A stretch of 64,000 nucleotides of DNA, taken from positions 62,001-126,000 of the forward strand of contig NZ_BJLR01000016.1 in the NCBI RefSeq assembly GCF_006538745.1, in the 5' to 3' direction. The stretch is from Cellulomonas cellasea. Its GTDB lineage: Bacteria; Actinomycetota; Actinomycetes; Actinomycetales; Cellulomonadaceae. Every line of letters starts with the position of its first letter. The first letter of the stretch is position 1. The notes under the pieces were generated by a model that did not search any database, was not told the origin of the DNA, and saw only the letters and a program-made list of their open reading frames with translations. The position numbers and the translations under genes were made by a program. Below, piece by piece: positions 42,186-50,374 of this stretch.

Positions 42186-42755
42186 TCAGGGCTTGGCGGG
42201 CGCCTTCGCGGCGCGGCTGCCGCCCTTCGCCGCCGGGGTGCCGGTCGACGGCTGCGCCGGCGCGGCGGGTGCCTCGGCGGTGGCGGCCTTGCGCTGCGCG
42301 TTGCGCTCGTGCGCCCGCTCCGCCACCTCGGGGCCGACGACCCCGCCGTCGCGTGCGTCCGCGGCCACCGACTGACCGAACGCGGCGGACGCCGGGAGCT
42401 CGTGGTCGGGACCGGGGACGGCCGGCTCGGGCGTCGGCTCGACGGGGACCGCCGTTGGCTCCGGTGCGGGCTCGACGGGGACGGCCGTGGGCTCCCGCGT
42501 CACGGTCGCGACCGGCTCGGGCGTGGCGGTCGCGGCGGGCTCCGGGGTGACCGTCGCGACGGGCTCGGGGGTCGCGGTCGGCTCGCTCGTCGCGGGCTGC
42601 ACGACGGCGCTGTCGACCGGGCCCGCGACCGCGTGCGCCACGGGCACCGCACCGGCGACGGCGGCACCGGCGACGGCGAGGCCGAGGGCCGCCTTGCCGG
42701 GCACTCCGAGGCCACCGATCTTCGCGATCACGGCGGCAAGGGTCAGCGTGCTCAT
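42186..42755 (-). CDS. Membrane/exported low-complexity protein
   Basis: A 189-residue protein. The N-terminus (LTLAAVIAKIGGLGVPGKAA, then LGLAVAGAAVAGAVPVAHAV) forms one membrane segment. It is followed by Pro/Glu/Thr/Val repeats of the type EPTATPEPVATVTPEP and a Lys/Ala-rich end (KGGSRAAKAPAKP). The G-x-x-GKxALG motif near the helix resembles that of the sigma-partner protein at 27944. No enzyme domain is present. It may be a cell-surface stalk, but function is unknown. GGGAGG precedes the ATG at 42755. Confidence 0.7.
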   Translation of the reverse strand: MSTLTLAAVIAKIGGLGVPGKAALGLAVAGAAVAGAVPVAHAVAGPVDSAVVQPATSEPTATPEPVATVTPEPAATATPEPVATVTREPTAVPVEPAPEPTAVPVEPTPEPAVPGPDHELPASAAFGQSVAADARDGGVVGPEVAERAHERNAQRKAATAEAPAAPAQPSTGTPAAKGGSRAAKAPAKP

Positions 42756-43041
42756 GGGACCTCCCGAGTCCGGCGCCCGCAGGTCACACCGGACGGGTGG
42801 GGGACGCGCTGTCCGGGCCATCGACGCGGCCGGCGCCGCGGGTACGGCGGGGAGGGCCTTTCACCCGGGTGAGCCCGCTGCCTCCGGACCCGGCGGCCGG
42901 TACCCCGACGCTCCCGTCGCCAGGGGCCGGCGTCCGGCGTCCGGCACGCGCGCGCACCCCAGCCCGAGAGGGCGGAGCCCTCGGCGCCCGGGTGCACGAG
43001 GGTCCGCCCGCCGCCACGATGGGCCCGAGGAGGTGTGCCGC

Positions 43042-43458
43042 ATGAGCGTGGCCGAGAGCAGGCCGAGGGTCCGTCAGGTCGTCCTCGACACCACCGACGT
43101 CCGCGGGCTCGCGGAGTTCTACCGCGAGCTGCTGGGCTGGGGGTACCGATCGGGGGACGAGCCACCGCCGCCGGGCGAGCCGGACCGTGCGGACTGGTTG
43201 GTGCTGCGCAGCGAGGCGGGCGTCGGGCTCGCGTTCCAGCAGGTCGACGAGCTGCCCGAGGCCACCTGGCCCGAGGGTCCGCGGCCGCAGCAGCTGCACC
43301 TCGACATGACGGTCGAGACGCCCGAGGAGCTCGACGCGCAGCACGAGCGCGTCCTGCTGCTCGGCGGTCGGCTGCTGCTCGACCGCCGGGACGATCCCGA
43401 CGAGCCGCTGCGCGTGTACGCCGACCCGGCCGGGCACCCGTTCTGCATCTTCGTCTGA
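43042..43458 (+). CDS. VOC-family protein
   Basis: A 138-residue glyoxalase/bleomycin-resistance/dioxygenase-fold protein with two beta-alpha-beta-beta-beta modules. Module one is RQVVLDTTDVRGLAEFYREL with WLVLRSEAGVGLAFQQVDEL. Module two contains QQLHLDMTVETPEELDAQHE and ends VYADPAGHPFCIFV, a typical metal-ligand edge. Substrate unknown. AGGAGG nine bases upstream fixes the ATG. Confidence 0.88.
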   Translation: MSVAESRPRVRQVVLDTTDVRGLAEFYRELLGWGYRSGDEPPPPGEPDRADWLVLRSEAGVGLAFQQVDELPEATWPEGPRPQQLHLDMTVETPEELDAQHERVLLLGGRLLLDRRDDPDEPLRVYADPAGHPFCIFV

Positions 43459-43495
43459 CCACGACCCGTCGAGCCCGGTGCGGCCCCCCCCGGGC

Positions 43496-43501
43496 TAGCG
43501 T
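43496..43501 (+). promoter_or_regulatory. -10 hexamer TAGCGT (leaderless Gfo/Idh gene)
   Basis: TAGCGT is six bases before the ATG at 43508, with no SD. Confidence 0.6.
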
Positions 43502-43507
43502 CGGCGC

Positions 43508-44608
43508 ATGGGTGCGCAGGGGGTCCCGTTCCGGTTCGGCGTTGTCGGCAGCGGCTGGCGGGCCGCGTTCTTCGCGCGCATCGCGCGGCAGGTGCCCGAG
43601 CGGTTCGCCGTCGCGGGGGTCGTGACGCGGACCGCCGAGCGGGGCGCCGAGGTCGAGCGGGACTGGGGCGTGCCGACGGTCCGCACGGTCGCCGGGCTCG
43701 TGCGCGGGGACGCGGGTGCGCGCCCCGACCTCGTCGTCGTCAGCACGCCGTGGGACGTCACGCCGGGGGTGATCCGGGAGCTCGTCGCCGCGGGCGTGCC
43801 GGTGCTCACCGAGACGCCGCCCGCGCCCGACGCCGACGCGCTCGACGCCCTGTGGCGCGACGTCGGCGCGTCGGGCCTCGTCCAGGTCGCCGAGCACAGC
43901 CCGTTCCTGCCGATGCACGTCGCGCGCGCGGCGCTCGCCCGGCGCGGGCTGCTCGGGGAGGTCACGTCGGTGCAGGTCTCCTCGACGCACCGGCACCACG
44001 CGGCCGGCCTCGTCCGGCACCTGCTCGGCACCGGTCTGGCGGACGTGACCGTGCGCGCCCAGGCGTTCACCGCGCCGCTGCTCGACCCCATGAACCGCGC
44101 CGGTTGGACGGGCGCGACCGAGCCGCGCGACGCCCGCACCGTGCTCGCGACGCTGGACTTCGGGGAGCACGGCAGCGCGCTGTACGACTTCACCGACAAC
44201 CAGTGGCACAACCCGCTGCGCGCGGACCGCCTCGTGCTGCGGGGCTCCGCGGGCGAGCTCGTCGACGACCGGCTCGTGCGCTGGACCGACCCGCGCACGG
44301 TCGTCGGGTCGCGGCTCGTGCGGCGGCAGTACGGGATCGAGCAGGACATGGACGGCTTCGACCTCGACCACGTGAGCCTCGACGGCGAGGTGCTCTACCG
44401 GAACCCGTTCGTCGGGGCGCGCCTGGCCGACGACGACCTCGCCGTCGCCGGGCTGCTCGCGGGGTCGGCCGACTGGGTGCGCGGCGAGGGCCCGGCGCCG
44501 TACCCGCTCGCGGACGGCAGCCACGACCACCGCATCGGGCTCGCGATCGAGGAGTCGGCGCTGACCGGCGAGCCGGTTCGGGTGGTCGCGCCGGCGTGGG
44601 CCGTCTGA
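43508..44608 (+). CDS. Gfo/Idh/MocA-family oxidoreductase
   Basis: A 366-residue NAD(P)-dependent sugar-type dehydrogenase. Rossmann motif GVVGSGWRAAFFARIA is at residues about 11-26 and the cofactor loop is VVVSTPWDVTPGVIRELVAA with ETPPAP, where family members usually have EKP, so the conserved lysine is absent. The C-terminal substrate domain contains QVSSTHRHHAAGLVRHLLGT and YDFTDNQWHNPLRADRLVL. The missing lysine leaves open whether it is catalytic. Confidence 0.85.
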   Translation: MGAQGVPFRFGVVGSGWRAAFFARIARQVPERFAVAGVVTRTAERGAEVERDWGVPTVRTVAGLVRGDAGARPDLVVVSTPWDVTPGVIRELVAAGVPVLTETPPAPDADALDALWRDVGASGLVQVAEHSPFLPMHVARAALARRGLLGEVTSVQVSSTHRHHAAGLVRHLLGTGLADVTVRAQAFTAPLLDPMNRAGWTGATEPRDARTVLATLDFGEHGSALYDFTDNQWHNPLRADRLVLRGSAGELVDDRLVRWTDPRTVVGSRLVRRQYGIEQDMDGFDLDHVSLDGEVLYRNPFVGARLADDDLAVAGLLAGSADWVRGEGPAPYPLADGSHDHRIGLAIEESALTGEPVRVVAPAWAV

Positions 44609-44738
44609 GCGAGCGGCCGACCGACCGGCGGGACCCCGGAGCGAGGCGGGGGCGCGGCACTGCTGCCGACCTCGACGCCGGACGCCCGATGCCCGACGCG
44701 GCTGCGCAGGTCCGGATGCGACCCTCCGGGGCCGGTGC

Positions 44739-44744
44739 CACGGT
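44739..44744 (+). promoter_or_regulatory. -10 hexamer CACGGT (leaderless LLM gene)
   Basis: CACGGT is six bases before the ATG at 44751, with no SD. Confidence 0.5.
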
Positions 44745-44750
44745 GGACGC

Positions 44751-45749
44751 ATGACGCGATTCGGGTACACCCTCATGACCGAGCAGTCCGGCCCCAAGGA
44801 CCTCGTGCGCTACGCCGTCGCGGCGGAGCGCCTGGGGTTCGACTTCGAGGTGTCGAGCGACCACTTCTTCCCGTGGCTCGACGAGCAGGGGCACGCGCCG
44901 TTCGCGTGGACGGTGCTCGGGGCCGTCGCGCAGGCGACCGAGACGGTCGACCTCATGACGTACGTGACCTGCCCGACGGTCCGGTACCACCCCGCGGTCG
45001 TCGCGCAGAAGGCCGCGACGCTCGCGGTGCTGTCGGACGAGCGGTTCACGCTCGGGCTCGGCGCGGGGGAGAACCTCAACGAGCACGTCGCCGGGCAGCG
45101 CTGGCCCGCGGTCGGCGAGCGCCACGACATGCTCGAGGAGGCCGTCGAGATCATCCGCGAGCTGCTCGCGGGCGAGCGCCTGACGTACGAGGGCGACCAC
45201 TTCCGGGTCGACTCCGCGAAGATCTGGGACCTGCCCGAGCGGCCCGTCGAGATCGGCATCGCGGTGTCCGGTGCGCAGTCGATCTCCCGCTTCGCGCCGC
45301 TCGCCGACCACCTCATCGCGGTCGAGCCGGACGCCGAGGCGTTCGACGCGTGGGACGAGGCGCACGGCCCCGTCGAGCCGGGCGAGCCGAAGCCGCGCAA
45401 GATCGGCCAGATCCCGATCAGCTGGGACACCGACGAGGACGCCGCGGTCGCCCGGGCGCACCAGCAGTTCCGCTGGTTCGCGGGCGGCTGGAAGGTCAAC
45501 GCCGACCTGCCGACGACCGAGGCGTTCGACGCCGCGAGCCAGTTCGTGCGGCCCGACGACGTCGCCGAGCAGATCCCGTGCGGCCCCGACCTCGACAAGA
45601 TCGTCGAGGCGGTCTCGGCCTACTGGGAGGCCGGCTTCACCGACATCGCACTCGTGCAGGTCGGCGACGAGAAGCAGCAGGAGTTCCTCGACACCGCCGC
45701 CGGCCCGCTGCTCGACCGCCTGCGCGCCGCGGCGCCGTCGGAGGGCTGA
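44751..45749 (+). CDS. F420-dependent LLM-class oxidoreductase
   Basis: A 332-residue luciferase-like TIM-barrel enzyme close to the F420-dependent glucose-6-phosphate dehydrogenase group. Diagnostic parts are LMTEQSGPKDLVRYAVAAER, EVSSDHFFPWLDEQGHAPF and FTLGLGAGENLNEHVAGQRW. Such enzymes use deazaflavin F420 to oxidise sugars or alcohols; the exact substrate is not fixed by sequence. It agrees with two Ddn-type F420 reductases elsewhere in the window. A small protein gene starts four bases after its stop. Confidence 0.9.
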   Translation: MTRFGYTLMTEQSGPKDLVRYAVAAERLGFDFEVSSDHFFPWLDEQGHAPFAWTVLGAVAQATETVDLMTYVTCPTVRYHPAVVAQKAATLAVLSDERFTLGLGAGENLNEHVAGQRWPAVGERHDMLEEAVEIIRELLAGERLTYEGDHFRVDSAKIWDLPERPVEIGIAVSGAQSISRFAPLADHLIAVEPDAEAFDAWDEAHGPVEPGEPKPRKIGQIPISWDTDEDAAVARAHQQFRWFAGGWKVNADLPTTEAFDAASQFVRPDDVAEQIPCGPDLDKIVEAVSAYWEAGFTDIALVQVGDEKQQEFLDTAAGPLLDRLRAAAPSEG

Positions 45750-45752
45750 GCC

Positions 45753-46124
45753 GTGGCGGTGACCGCGTTCGGGGACCTGCCGCTCGCCGACCGCGACCGG
45801 GAGTGGGACGGCGCGGCGGCCGAGAAGCGGGTGCGCGCGTGGGCGAAGGCCGACGACGAGCCCAACGAGCGGTACCGCGACGCGCACGTCTGGTACGACG
45901 CCGACGCGAAGGAGAACTTCGGCTCGTACAAGCTGCTGGTCGCGGACGTCGTCAACGGGAAGCTCGTGGCGGTCCCGCGCGGGGTGTTCGCCGCGGCGGC
46001 CGTCATGCAGGGCTCGCGCGGCGGCGTCGACCTGCCCGCCAAGGACGTCGACCGCGTGAAGAGCCACCTCGCGAAGTACTACGCGAAGCTCGACGAGACG
46101 GCCCCCTGGGACCGCGACGACTGA
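45753..46124 (+). CDS. Small protein with phage capsid-protease-like C-terminal motif
   Basis: A 123-residue protein. The N-terminal half has EWDGAAAEKRVRAWAKADDE and YRDAHVWYDADAKENFGSYK. The rest has LLVADVVNGKLVAVPRGVFA and SRGGVDLPAKDVDRVKSHLA. This string is known both as the C-terminal part of HK97-like prohead proteases and as a free-standing actinobacterial protein. No other phage gene is nearby, so a domesticated gene is likely. Its GTG start is only three bases after the F420 enzyme stop, so the two are co-expressed. Function unknown. Confidence 0.7.
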   Translation: MAVTAFGDLPLADRDREWDGAAAEKRVRAWAKADDEPNERYRDAHVWYDADAKENFGSYKLLVADVVNGKLVAVPRGVFAAAAVMQGSRGGVDLPAKDVDRVKSHLAKYYAKLDETAPWDRDD

Positions 46125-46182
46125 GCGACGGCCGGGCCCGGCACGCCGCCGGGCCCGGCCGCGAACCCTTCGAGGAGGACCC

Positions 46183-46554
46183 GTGCGCGTGCACCGCATC
46201 ATCCCCAACCTCCATGTGCCCGACGTCGGCGCGACCGCGGACTTCTACGCCGGCTACCTGGGCCTGAGCCACGAGGACCTGGGCCTGGGGTGGGTCACCC
46301 GGTACGTCGCTTCGGCGGCGGAGGACGGCGCGACCGCGGGTGCCGAGCTCCAGGTGGTGACCCGCGACGGATCCGCGCCGCAGGACGCGGTCGCGTCGGT
46401 GCTCGTGGACGACGTCGACGCGGCGTACGACGAGGCGCGGGCGCGGGGGTACGAGATCGTGCACCCGCTCACGACCGAGGCGTGGGGCGTGCGGCGGTTC
46501 TTCGTGCGCGCACCCGACGGGAACGTGCTGAACGTCGCCGCGCACCGGCGCTGA
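46183..46554 (+). CDS. VOC-family protein
   Basis: A 123-residue glyoxalase-fold protein: IIPNLHVPDVGATADFYAGY, then AELQVVTRDGSAPQDAVASV and the closing FVRAPDGNVLNVAAHRR. Such small single-domain proteins may bind metals, drugs or aromatic compounds; the ligand is unknown. GTG at 46183 has GAGGAGG immediately upstream. It follows the previous gene by 58 bp and may share its transcript. Confidence 0.88.
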   Translation: MRVHRIIPNLHVPDVGATADFYAGYLGLSHEDLGLGWVTRYVASAAEDGATAGAELQVVTRDGSAPQDAVASVLVDDVDAAYDEARARGYEIVHPLTTEAWGVRRFFVRAPDGNVLNVAAHRR

Positions 46555-46587
46555 CGCCGCGGGCGCGGGTCGGAGCCCGGACCCGGC

Positions 46588-46671
46588 GGCGCGGCGCGGC
46601 GCGGCGCGGCGCACAGGCTGCCGCCGGACGGCCTCCCCGGCGGTCGGTGTGTCGGTGGGTCGGTGTGTCGG
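46588..46671. repeat. Simple repeats in an intergenic region
   Basis: GGCGC is repeated five times (46588-46612). Separately, the 14-base GGTCGGTGTGTCGG occurs at 46642-46655 and 46658-46671. They lie in a 232-bp spacer with no other gene. Confidence 0.75.
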
Positions 46672-46786
46672 GGCGGAGGGTCGACGGTCCGTGGCGGTCC
46701 TGCTGCTGGTGAGGGCCTCACCCGGCGACCAGGCTGGGCGCCGCGGTGCACCGGGCGCCGCGACGGGTGGGAGGCGGGACGCGGCC

Positions 46787-46963
46787 ATGGAAATGCGACC
46801 GGCGTGCGAGCGCTGCGGGGTGGACCTGCCGGCGGCGTCGCGCGACGCGATGGTCTGCAGCTTCGAGTGCACGTTCTGCCGCGGGTGCACGGAGCAGCGG
46901 CTGGGCGGCGTCTGCCCCAACTGCGGCGGCGAGCTCGTCCGGCGCCCGACGCGCACCGGCTGA
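46787..46963 (+). CDS. DUF1272 zinc-ribbon-like protein
   Basis: A 58-residue protein with four CxxC-type cysteine pairs: CERCGVDLP, CSFECTFCRGC and CPNCGGELVRRP. This is the DUF1272 pattern (MRPACERCG start), a tiny zinc-binding protein of unknown function. GGGAGG lies 12 bases before the ATG. Confidence 0.9.
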   Translation: MEMRPACERCGVDLPAASRDAMVCSFECTFCRGCTEQRLGGVCPNCGGELVRRPTRTG

Positions 46964-47007
46964 CGCCTCCCGTACCCTCGGCGTGACCGAGCCGGTGGGA
47001 GGCCGTC

Positions 47008-47586
47008 GTGACGCTCCACCCTGGTGCGCGCCCCGGGCGGTACGGCGTGTGCGACGTGCACTACCCCGACGCCGGCGGTGCGGTCGCTGCGCTGGTCGTG
47101 GCCGAGGACGTGGCGCTCTCGACCGTCCTCGCCGAGCACGTGGCGCTCCTCGTGCAGGTCGCGCCGTACGAGCCGGGAGCGTTCTTCGAGCGCGAGCTGC
47201 CGGCGCTCCGAGCGGTGCTCGCGTGTGTCGACGCTCTCGACCTGCTCGTCGTCGACGGGTACGTCGACCTCGACCCCGAGGGGCGCCCGGGGCTGGGGGC
47301 CCACGTGCACGCCGAGGTGGGCGTGCCGGTGATCGGGGTCGCGAAGACCCGGTTCCGCGCCGCGTCGCACGCGATCGAGGTGCGACGCGGGTCGGCGGTC
47401 CGGCCGCTGTACGTGACCGCGGCGGGCATGCCGGCGGAGCGAGCCGCCGCGCTGGTCTCCGCGATGGCGGGGCCCCACCGGATACCGACGGCGCTGCGCC
47501 GGGTGGACGCGATCGCCCGCCGCCCCGAGCTCGCCGGGGTCGCCGGGGTCGCGCTGGGCCCGACGACGCCGGTGGGGCTCTCGTGA
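47008..47586 (+). CDS. Endonuclease V-like protein
   Basis: A 192-residue protein resembling endonuclease V (Nfi). The first motif is GVCDVHYPDAG with the metal-binding Asp, the second YEPGAFFERELPALRAVL with the catalytic-type Glu, the third VVDGYVDLDPEGRPGLGAHV and then IGVAKTRFRA. Nfi cuts near deaminated bases (inosine). The central G-H-P-R of classical enzymes is changed and the protein is about 30 residues shorter, so it may have another target. GTG at 47008 has GGGAGG before it. Its stop overlaps the next gene's start. Confidence 0.78.
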   Translation: MTLHPGARPGRYGVCDVHYPDAGGAVAALVVAEDVALSTVLAEHVALLVQVAPYEPGAFFERELPALRAVLACVDALDLLVVDGYVDLDPEGRPGLGAHVHAEVGVPVIGVAKTRFRAASHAIEVRRGSAVRPLYVTAAGMPAERAAALVSAMAGPHRIPTALRRVDAIARRPELAGVAGVALGPTTPVGLS

Positions 47587-48050
47587 GCGACGCGGCGCCG
47601 TCCGGCCCCGGTCCCGCTCTCGTCGTCCGCGCCGCCGAGCCCCGCGACCTCGCGGCCGTCACCGCGCTCGTCCGCGAGCTCGCCACCTCGTTCGTGCCCG
47701 ACGCGGACCGGGTCGCCGCCGGGTTCGCGGAGCTGCTCGCCTCGACCGCGGGCGGCGGTGCGCACGGGCGGCTCACCGTGGCGGAGGAGGGCGAGCGCGT
47801 CGTCGGCTACTGCCTCGCCGCGACGCACACGACCCTGCACGCCAACGGTCCGACGGTGTGGGTCGAGGAGCTGTGCGTCGACGCCACCTGCCGGAGGCGC
47901 GGGACCGGGTCGGCGCTCATGGCGGACGTCGAGGACTGGGCGGTCCGCCTCGGCGCTGCCGTCGTGGCGCTGGCGACCCGGCGGGCCGGTGCGTTCTATG
48001 CCGGGCTCGGGTACGAGGAGTCGGCGGCGTACCTCCGCAAGGTGCTCTGA
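47583..48050 (+). CDS. GNAT-family acetyltransferase
   Basis: A 155-residue N-acetyltransferase. The acetyl-CoA-binding motif is VEELCVDATCRRRGTGSALM (R-R-x-G-x-G/A), with RAAEPRDLAAVTALVRELAT at the start and AFYAGLGYEESAAYLRK at the end. The acceptor is unknown. The GTG start overlaps the endonuclease V-like stop (GTGA), so the two are translationally coupled. This suggests joint expression, though no common pathway is evident. Confidence 0.88.
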   Translation: MSDAAPSGPGPALVVRAAEPRDLAAVTALVRELATSFVPDADRVAAGFAELLASTAGGGAHGRLTVAEEGERVVGYCLAATHTTLHANGPTVWVEELCVDATCRRRGTGSALMADVEDWAVRLGAAVVALATRRAGAFYAGLGYEESAAYLRKVL

Positions 48051-48077
48051 CGCGGGCCGTCGTAGCGCGGCGAGCCG

Positions 48078-48854
48078 TCAGTTCAGCTTGCGCGTCCCCG
48101 CCGGAAGCGCGCCGCCGCCGTGCACCGCGGTCGTGAGGTCCGCGAGCGCGGTCAGCGCGACGTTCTGGCTCCACGGTCCATACGAGACGCGCGCGACGCC
48201 GAGCCGCTGCAGCACGTCCAGCGGGAGCGACCCGGGGACGGCGATGACGTTGACCTTCCGCTCGCCGAGCGCCTCGACGAGCCGGGTCACCGTCGGCTCG
48301 TCGAGCAGCCCGGGCACGAAGACGGTCGACGCGCCCGCGTCGAGGAAGGCCCGCCCGCGCTCGACCGCCGTGAGCAGCACGTCCTCGCGGTCCTGGTCCC
48401 CTGCGCGCAGGAACGCGTCGGTGCGCGCGTTCAGCACGAACGGGACGCCGGCCTTCTCGCCCGCGGCGACGGCGGCCTCGACCGCACGCACGGCGTCGTG
48501 CAGCGGCTTCATCTGGTCCTCGAGGTTCGCGCCGACGACGCCGACGTCGATCGCCCGCGCCACCGTGCCGCCCGGGTCGCCGTAGCCGGCCTCGAGGTCG
48601 GCGGTGACGGGCAGGTCGACCGCGGCCGCGATGCGGCCGACCGCCTCGATCATCAGGTCGCGGGGGATCCGCTCGCCGTCCTCGTACCCGTACGCCGCGG
48701 CGATCGAGTGGCTGGCGGTCGCGAGCGCCCGGGTGCCGGGGACGTCGGCGACGACGCGCGCCGTGATGACGTCCCAGACGTTCACGAGGAGCAGGAGCTC
48801 CGGGTCGGCGTGCAGACGCTGGAGCTCACGGGCCTTCTCGACGATGGAGGTCAT
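48078..48854 (-). CDS. Isocitrate lyase/PEP mutase-family protein
   Basis: A 258-residue alpha/beta-barrel enzyme. Typical segments are LLLLVNVWDVITARVVADVP, TASHSIAAAYGYEDGERI, LPVTADLEAGYGDPGGTVAR, and VVGANLEDQMKPLHDA. It has the PEP mutase/2-methylisocitrate-lyase-like fold but not the K-K-C-G-H loop of isocitrate lyases. Members act on C-C or C-P bonds of small keto acids; substrate unknown. TACGTT at -12 and no SD suggest a leaderless mRNA. Confidence 0.88.
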   Translation of the reverse strand: MTSIVEKARELQRLHADPELLLLVNVWDVITARVVADVPGTRALATASHSIAAAYGYEDGERIPRDLMIEAVGRIAAAVDLPVTADLEAGYGDPGGTVARAIDVGVVGANLEDQMKPLHDAVRAVEAAVAAGEKAGVPFVLNARTDAFLRAGDQDREDVLLTAVERGRAFLDAGASTVFVPGLLDEPTVTRLVEALGERKVNVIAVPGSLPLDVLQRLGVARVSYGPWSQNVALTALADLTTAVHGGGALPAGTRKLN

Positions 48855-48860
48855 CCCGTC

Positions 48861-48866
48861 AACGTA
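48861..48866 (-). promoter_or_regulatory. -10 hexamer TACGTT (leaderless PEP-mutase-family gene)
   Basis: TACGTT is six bases before the ATG at 48854, with no SD. Confidence 0.6.
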
Positions 48867-48922
48867 GCGGGACCGCGGACCGGCAGGGACGCCCGTCCCG
48901 GGCGGGTGCCGTGCGCCGTCGT

Positions 48923-48928
48923 TAGCCT
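48923..48928 (+). promoter_or_regulatory. -10 hexamer TAGCCT (leaderless permease gene)
   Basis: TAGCCT is six bases before the GTG at 48935, with no SD. Confidence 0.65.
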
Positions 48929-48934
48929 CGTGCG

Positions 48935-50371
48935 GTGACCGACACCGCGCCCCCGAGCGCCACCGCCGCCGCGCCGGAGCGCCTCGGGACGGGCCTGCGG
49001 GTCCGGCACCTGACGATGATGGGGCTCGGCTCCGCGATCGGCGCGGGCCTGTTCGTCGGGACGGGTGCGGGGATCGCCATCGCCGGGCCCGCGATCCTGG
49101 TGTCGTACGCCGTCGCCGGCCTGCTCGTCGTCCTCGTGATGCGGATGCTGGCCGAGATGGCGGCCGCGATCCCGTCGAGCGGCTCGTTCTCGACGTACGC
49201 CGAGGTCGGGATCGGACGGTGGGCGGGGTTCGTCATGGGGTGGCTCTACTGGGCGACGCTGATCATGGTGCTGGGCGTCGAGATCACCGCGGCGTCCGGG
49301 ATCATCCACGGCTGGGCGCCGGGGCTGCCGCAGTGGCTCGTCGCGCTCGTGCTCGTCGCGGGGTTCGCGGTCGTCAACCTCGTCGGCGTCCGCAGCTTCG
49401 GGGAGTTCGAGTTCTGGTTCGCCTCGCTCAAGGTCGGCGTGATCGTCGTCTTCCTCGTCGTCGGCGCGCTGCTCGCGCTCGGGCTGCTCCCCGGCACCGA
49501 CCCCGTCGGCACGAGCAACCTGCTCGGCAACGGCGGGTTCGCGCCGCACGGGCTCGCGGGGGTCGCGTCGGGGCTGCTCGTCGTGCTCTTCGCGTTCGGC
49601 GGCATCGAGATCATCACGATCGCCGCCGCCGAGTCCGACGACCCGCAGCGCTCGATCGCGACCGCCGCGCGCAGCATCGTGTGGCGGATCCTGCTGTTCT
49701 ACGTCGGCTCGGTCGCGGTCATGGTGCTCCTGCTCCCGTGGGACTCGGCCGCGCTGGTCGCCGGGGAGGGCGAGTCCGGCGACGGGCTCGGCGGGCCGTT
49801 CGTCGCGGTGCTCGACCTCGTCGGGGTCCCCGGGCTCGGGCGAATCATGGAGGGCGTCGTCGTGGTCGCGCTGCTCTCGGCGTTCAACGCCAACGTCTAC
49901 GGCACGTCCCGCATGGCGTTCTCGCTCGCGCAGCGCGGCGACGGTCCGGGCGTGCTGCTGCGGGTCTCGCGCCAGGGCGTGCCGTGGACCGCGGTCGTGC
50001 TGTCGGTGGCGTGCGCGCTGGTGTCGATCGTCCTCAACCGGGCGCTGCCCGCGGGGCTGCTGGGCCTGCTGCTCGGCGCGGTCGGGTCGTCGCTCGTCGT
50101 GCTGTGGGTGTTCATCGCGGTCTCGCAGCTGCGCCTGCGCCGCCGCCTCGAGGCCGAGGGCCGGCTCGGGGTGCGGATGTGGGCGTTCCCGTACCTGTCG
50201 TGGGCGACCCTCGGGCTGCTGGCCGGGTTCGTCGCGCTCATGCTCTCCGACTCCGGCGCCCGGGTGCAGCTCGCGTCGACCGCGGTGCTGTGCCTCGTGC
50301 TCCTGGGGCTGTACGCGGTGCACGCGCGGCGTCGCCGGACCGTCGCGGCCACGCCGGCGGACGTCCGGTGA
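48935..50371 (+). CDS. Amino acid permease (APC family)
   Basis: A 478-residue inner-membrane transporter with about twelve helices. It opens with TMMGLGSAIGAGLFVGTGAG, the unwound TM1 substrate site of the APC superfamily, and continues PSSGSFSTYAEVGIGRWAGF, then FAFGGIEIITIAAAESDDPQ and FNANVYGTSRMAFSLAQRGD. The pattern matches the amino acid transporter (AAT; GabP/CycA/AroP-like) group that imports amino acids or GABA by proton symport. The exact substrate cannot be told. It is followed by a convergent gene with a 3-bp gap. Confidence 0.92.
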   Translation: MTDTAPPSATAAAPERLGTGLRVRHLTMMGLGSAIGAGLFVGTGAGIAIAGPAILVSYAVAGLLVVLVMRMLAEMAAAIPSSGSFSTYAEVGIGRWAGFVMGWLYWATLIMVLGVEITAASGIIHGWAPGLPQWLVALVLVAGFAVVNLVGVRSFGEFEFWFASLKVGVIVVFLVVGALLALGLLPGTDPVGTSNLLGNGGFAPHGLAGVASGLLVVLFAFGGIEIITIAAAESDDPQRSIATAARSIVWRILLFYVGSVAVMVLLLPWDSAALVAGEGESGDGLGGPFVAVLDLVGVPGLGRIMEGVVVVALLSAFNANVYGTSRMAFSLAQRGDGPGVLLRVSRQGVPWTAVVLSVACALVSIVLNRALPAGLLGLLLGAVGSSLVVLWVFIAVSQLRLRRRLEAEGRLGVRMWAFPYLSWATLGLLAGFVALMLSDSGARVQLASTAVLCLVLLGLYAVHARRRRTVAATPADVR

Positions 50372-50374
50372 CCT

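Noticed and set aside
45753-46124. A prophage remnant
   Set aside because: Only one phage-like domain, no integrase, capsid or terminase, and base composition like its neighbours.
46588-46671. Simple repeats as a replication origin or attachment site
   Set aside because: No DnaA boxes, integrase or tRNA gene nearby; they look like slippage products.
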